A stretch of DNA of 64,000 nt from an uncultured Clostridia bacterium. Lineage in GTDB: Bacteria; Bacillota; Clostridia; Christensenellales; Borkfalkiaceae. Numbering within the stretch: the stretch's first letter is position 1; each line of letters starts with the position of its first letter. Of this stretch, positions 63,062 through 64,000 are shown one piece after another. The notes beneath the pieces are model-generated. The model was given only the letters and a program-made list of their open reading frames with translations. It was not told the origin of the DNA and did no database searches. A program made the position numbers and the translations under genes. Location: the NCBI GenBank assembly GCA_944363645.1, contig CALVUR010000001.1, positions 186,001 to 250,000 of the forward strand, in the 5' to 3' direction.

Positions 63062-63072
63062 AATTCCCCTCC

Positions 63073-64000
63073 TTATATCTTCTTGCTTTTTGCTTTTACG
63101 TAAGTGATTTTGGTGCTTTCAGCATCCTTACTTTCAACTTCGCTGTGTTGGTTTGGCATTTTAGTTTCAACATATTCTAAACCATAGTAAGCGTTCAAGT
63201 ACATTTGCTTGATTTCTGAAAGTAATGGATAGCGTGGGTTTGCGCCTGTGCATTGGTCGTCGAATGCTTGGTCAACCATTTCGTCCAATGTATCCAAAAA
63301 TACCTTTTCGTCTACATTGTAATCTTTAATGGTTTCTTTAATGCCAACTTGTTTTTTAAGATCGTTTACAGCCTTGATTAAGCCTTCAACCTTTTCAGCA
63401 TCCGTTTCGCCCCTAATGCCTAAATAATCTGCGATTTCAGCATAACGTGCCATTGCGTGTGGGTGGTCATATTGTGGGAATGTACCCATTTTAACAGGTG
63501 TTTCGCATGAGTTGAAGCGGATAACTTGTTCAATCATGAGTGCGTTTGCAATACCGTGTGGTAAGTGGTGGAATGCACCGAGTTTGTGTGCCATTGAGTG
63601 GCATACGCCAAGGAATGCGTTTGCAAATGCCATACCTGCCATTGTTGCTGCGTTTGCCATTTTTTCACGAGCGATTACGTCGTTTTGACCGTCGTTATAT
63701 GCACGTGGTAAATAGGTAAAGATCATCTTTAATGCACGAAGTGCCAAGCCGTCGGTATAATCGGTTGCCATAACTGAAGCGTAAGCTTCTAAAGCGTGGG
63801 TTACGGCGTCAATACCAGAAGCAGCGGTTAAGCCCCTTGGTGCGCTCATGTGATAATCGGTATCGATAATTGCCATGTTTGGCAATAATTCGTAGTCGGC
63901 AAGTGGGTACTTAACGCCACTACGTTCATCTGTGATTACGGCAAATGGTGTAACTTCTGAACCGGTACCAGCGGAAGTTGGGATAGCGATAAAGTAAGCC
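63073..64000 (-). CDS. adhE: AdhE-type iron alcohol dehydrogenase, C-terminal part (5' end outside window)
   Basis: About 309 codons reach the right edge without a start. Iron-dependent alcohol dehydrogenase features: PTSAGTGSEVTPFAVITD (NAD/substrate region), GIDAVTHALEAYASVMATDY, and metal histidines in CHSMAHKLGAFHHLPHGIANA. The stretch TFPQYDHPHAMARYAEIADYLG and DDQCTGANPRYPL are typical of the C-terminal domain of bifunctional AdhE. It reduces acetaldehyde to ethanol; the acetaldehyde dehydrogenase half would lie to the right. Confidence 0.88.
   Translation of the reverse strand, partial: AYFIAIPTSAGTGSEVTPFAVITDERSGVKYPLADYELLPNMAIIDTDYHMSAPRGLTAASGIDAVTHALEAYASVMATDYTDGLALRALKMIFTYLPRAYNDGQNDVIAREKMANAATMAGMAFANAFLGVCHSMAHKLGAFHHLPHGIANALMIEQVIRFNSCETPVKMGTFPQYDHPHAMARYAEIADYLGIRGETDAEKVEGLIKAVNDLKKQVGIKETIKDYNVDEKVFLDTLDEMVDQAFDDQCTGANPRYPLLSEIKQMYLNAYYGLEYVETKMPNQHSEVESKDAESTKITYVKAKSKKI

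Overview
The window is one contiguous piece of a low-GC, spore-forming, anaerobic Firmicutes chromosome, most likely an uncultured gut-type member of class Clostridia. The evidence is endospore genes (spoIIID, sigE, spoIIGA, a pdaB-like deacetylase, a SpoVB-like flippase), a desulfoferrodoxin, two [FeFe]-hydrogenase family proteins, an AdhE-type alcohol dehydrogenase, a class I lysyl-tRNA synthetase and AGGAGG-type ribosome binding sites. A species cannot be named from sequence alone. Nearly all housekeeping genes lie on the minus strand, so replication probably runs right to left here and oriC lies beyond the right edge.

Layout. 1-5.8 kb: leftward head-and-packaging module of a tailed phage (large terminase, a small conserved protein, a 57-residue zinc-finger-like protein, portal, scaffold-like protein, major capsid protein cut by the edge). 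5.8-10.2 kb: two rightward exported proteins with SH3-like and propeller-like parts, flanking a leftward 146-residue protein and a regulatory spacer with a LexA-type SOS box. 10.2-20 kb: housekeeping and sporulation genes (trmO, double-OB SSB-like protein, polysaccharide deacetylase, spoIIID, rplS, PH-domain protein, glycosyltransferase, desulfoferrodoxin, DUF1292, ruvX, metK, radical SAM protein). 20.1-32.9 kb: one leftward eight-gene operon encoding two small-to-medium membrane proteins, an ABC importer (ATPase, two permeases, binding lipoprotein), a thermonuclease lipoprotein and a 1657-residue surface lipoprotein with Ig-like and OB-like parts. 32.9-33.7 kb: non-coding, with three perfect DnaA boxes and three tandem 11-mers. 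33.7-57 kb: guaD, mgtC-like, sigE-spoIIGA, lysS, a nucleotide kinase, a type IIA topoisomerase pair, regulators, SpoVB-like flippase, a THF riboswitch with folT, yhbY, obgE, nth, cysteine desulfurase with DUF3343, an S41 protease and a PucR-type regulator. 57-64 kb: a redox locus with group B-like and group C-like [FeFe] hydrogenases, a SpoIIE/PP2C phosphatase, two small thioredoxin-like [2Fe-2S] proteins, an APH-like kinase and the C-terminal part of AdhE.

The most striking signal is a dispersed palindromic repeat about 37 bases long, with outer arms AAAAAGTGG and CCACTTTTT around a core related to GATAACGGGCTTATAG or GATAATCGACCTATAG. I find 24 copies in 64 kb. Most sit directly behind genes, where they look like rho-independent terminators. 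Six copies lie inside open reading frames and are read through in frame, including three in phage-associated genes and two in one cysteine desulfurase. No transposase or REP-associated Y1 transposase is present in the window.

Functional links: the 20-33 kb operon looks like extracellular nucleic acid degradation coupled to uptake (inference). The 57-64 kb locus couples hydrogen sensing or metabolism to phosphatase signalling and ethanol fermentation (inference). Folate uptake is controlled by a riboswitch.
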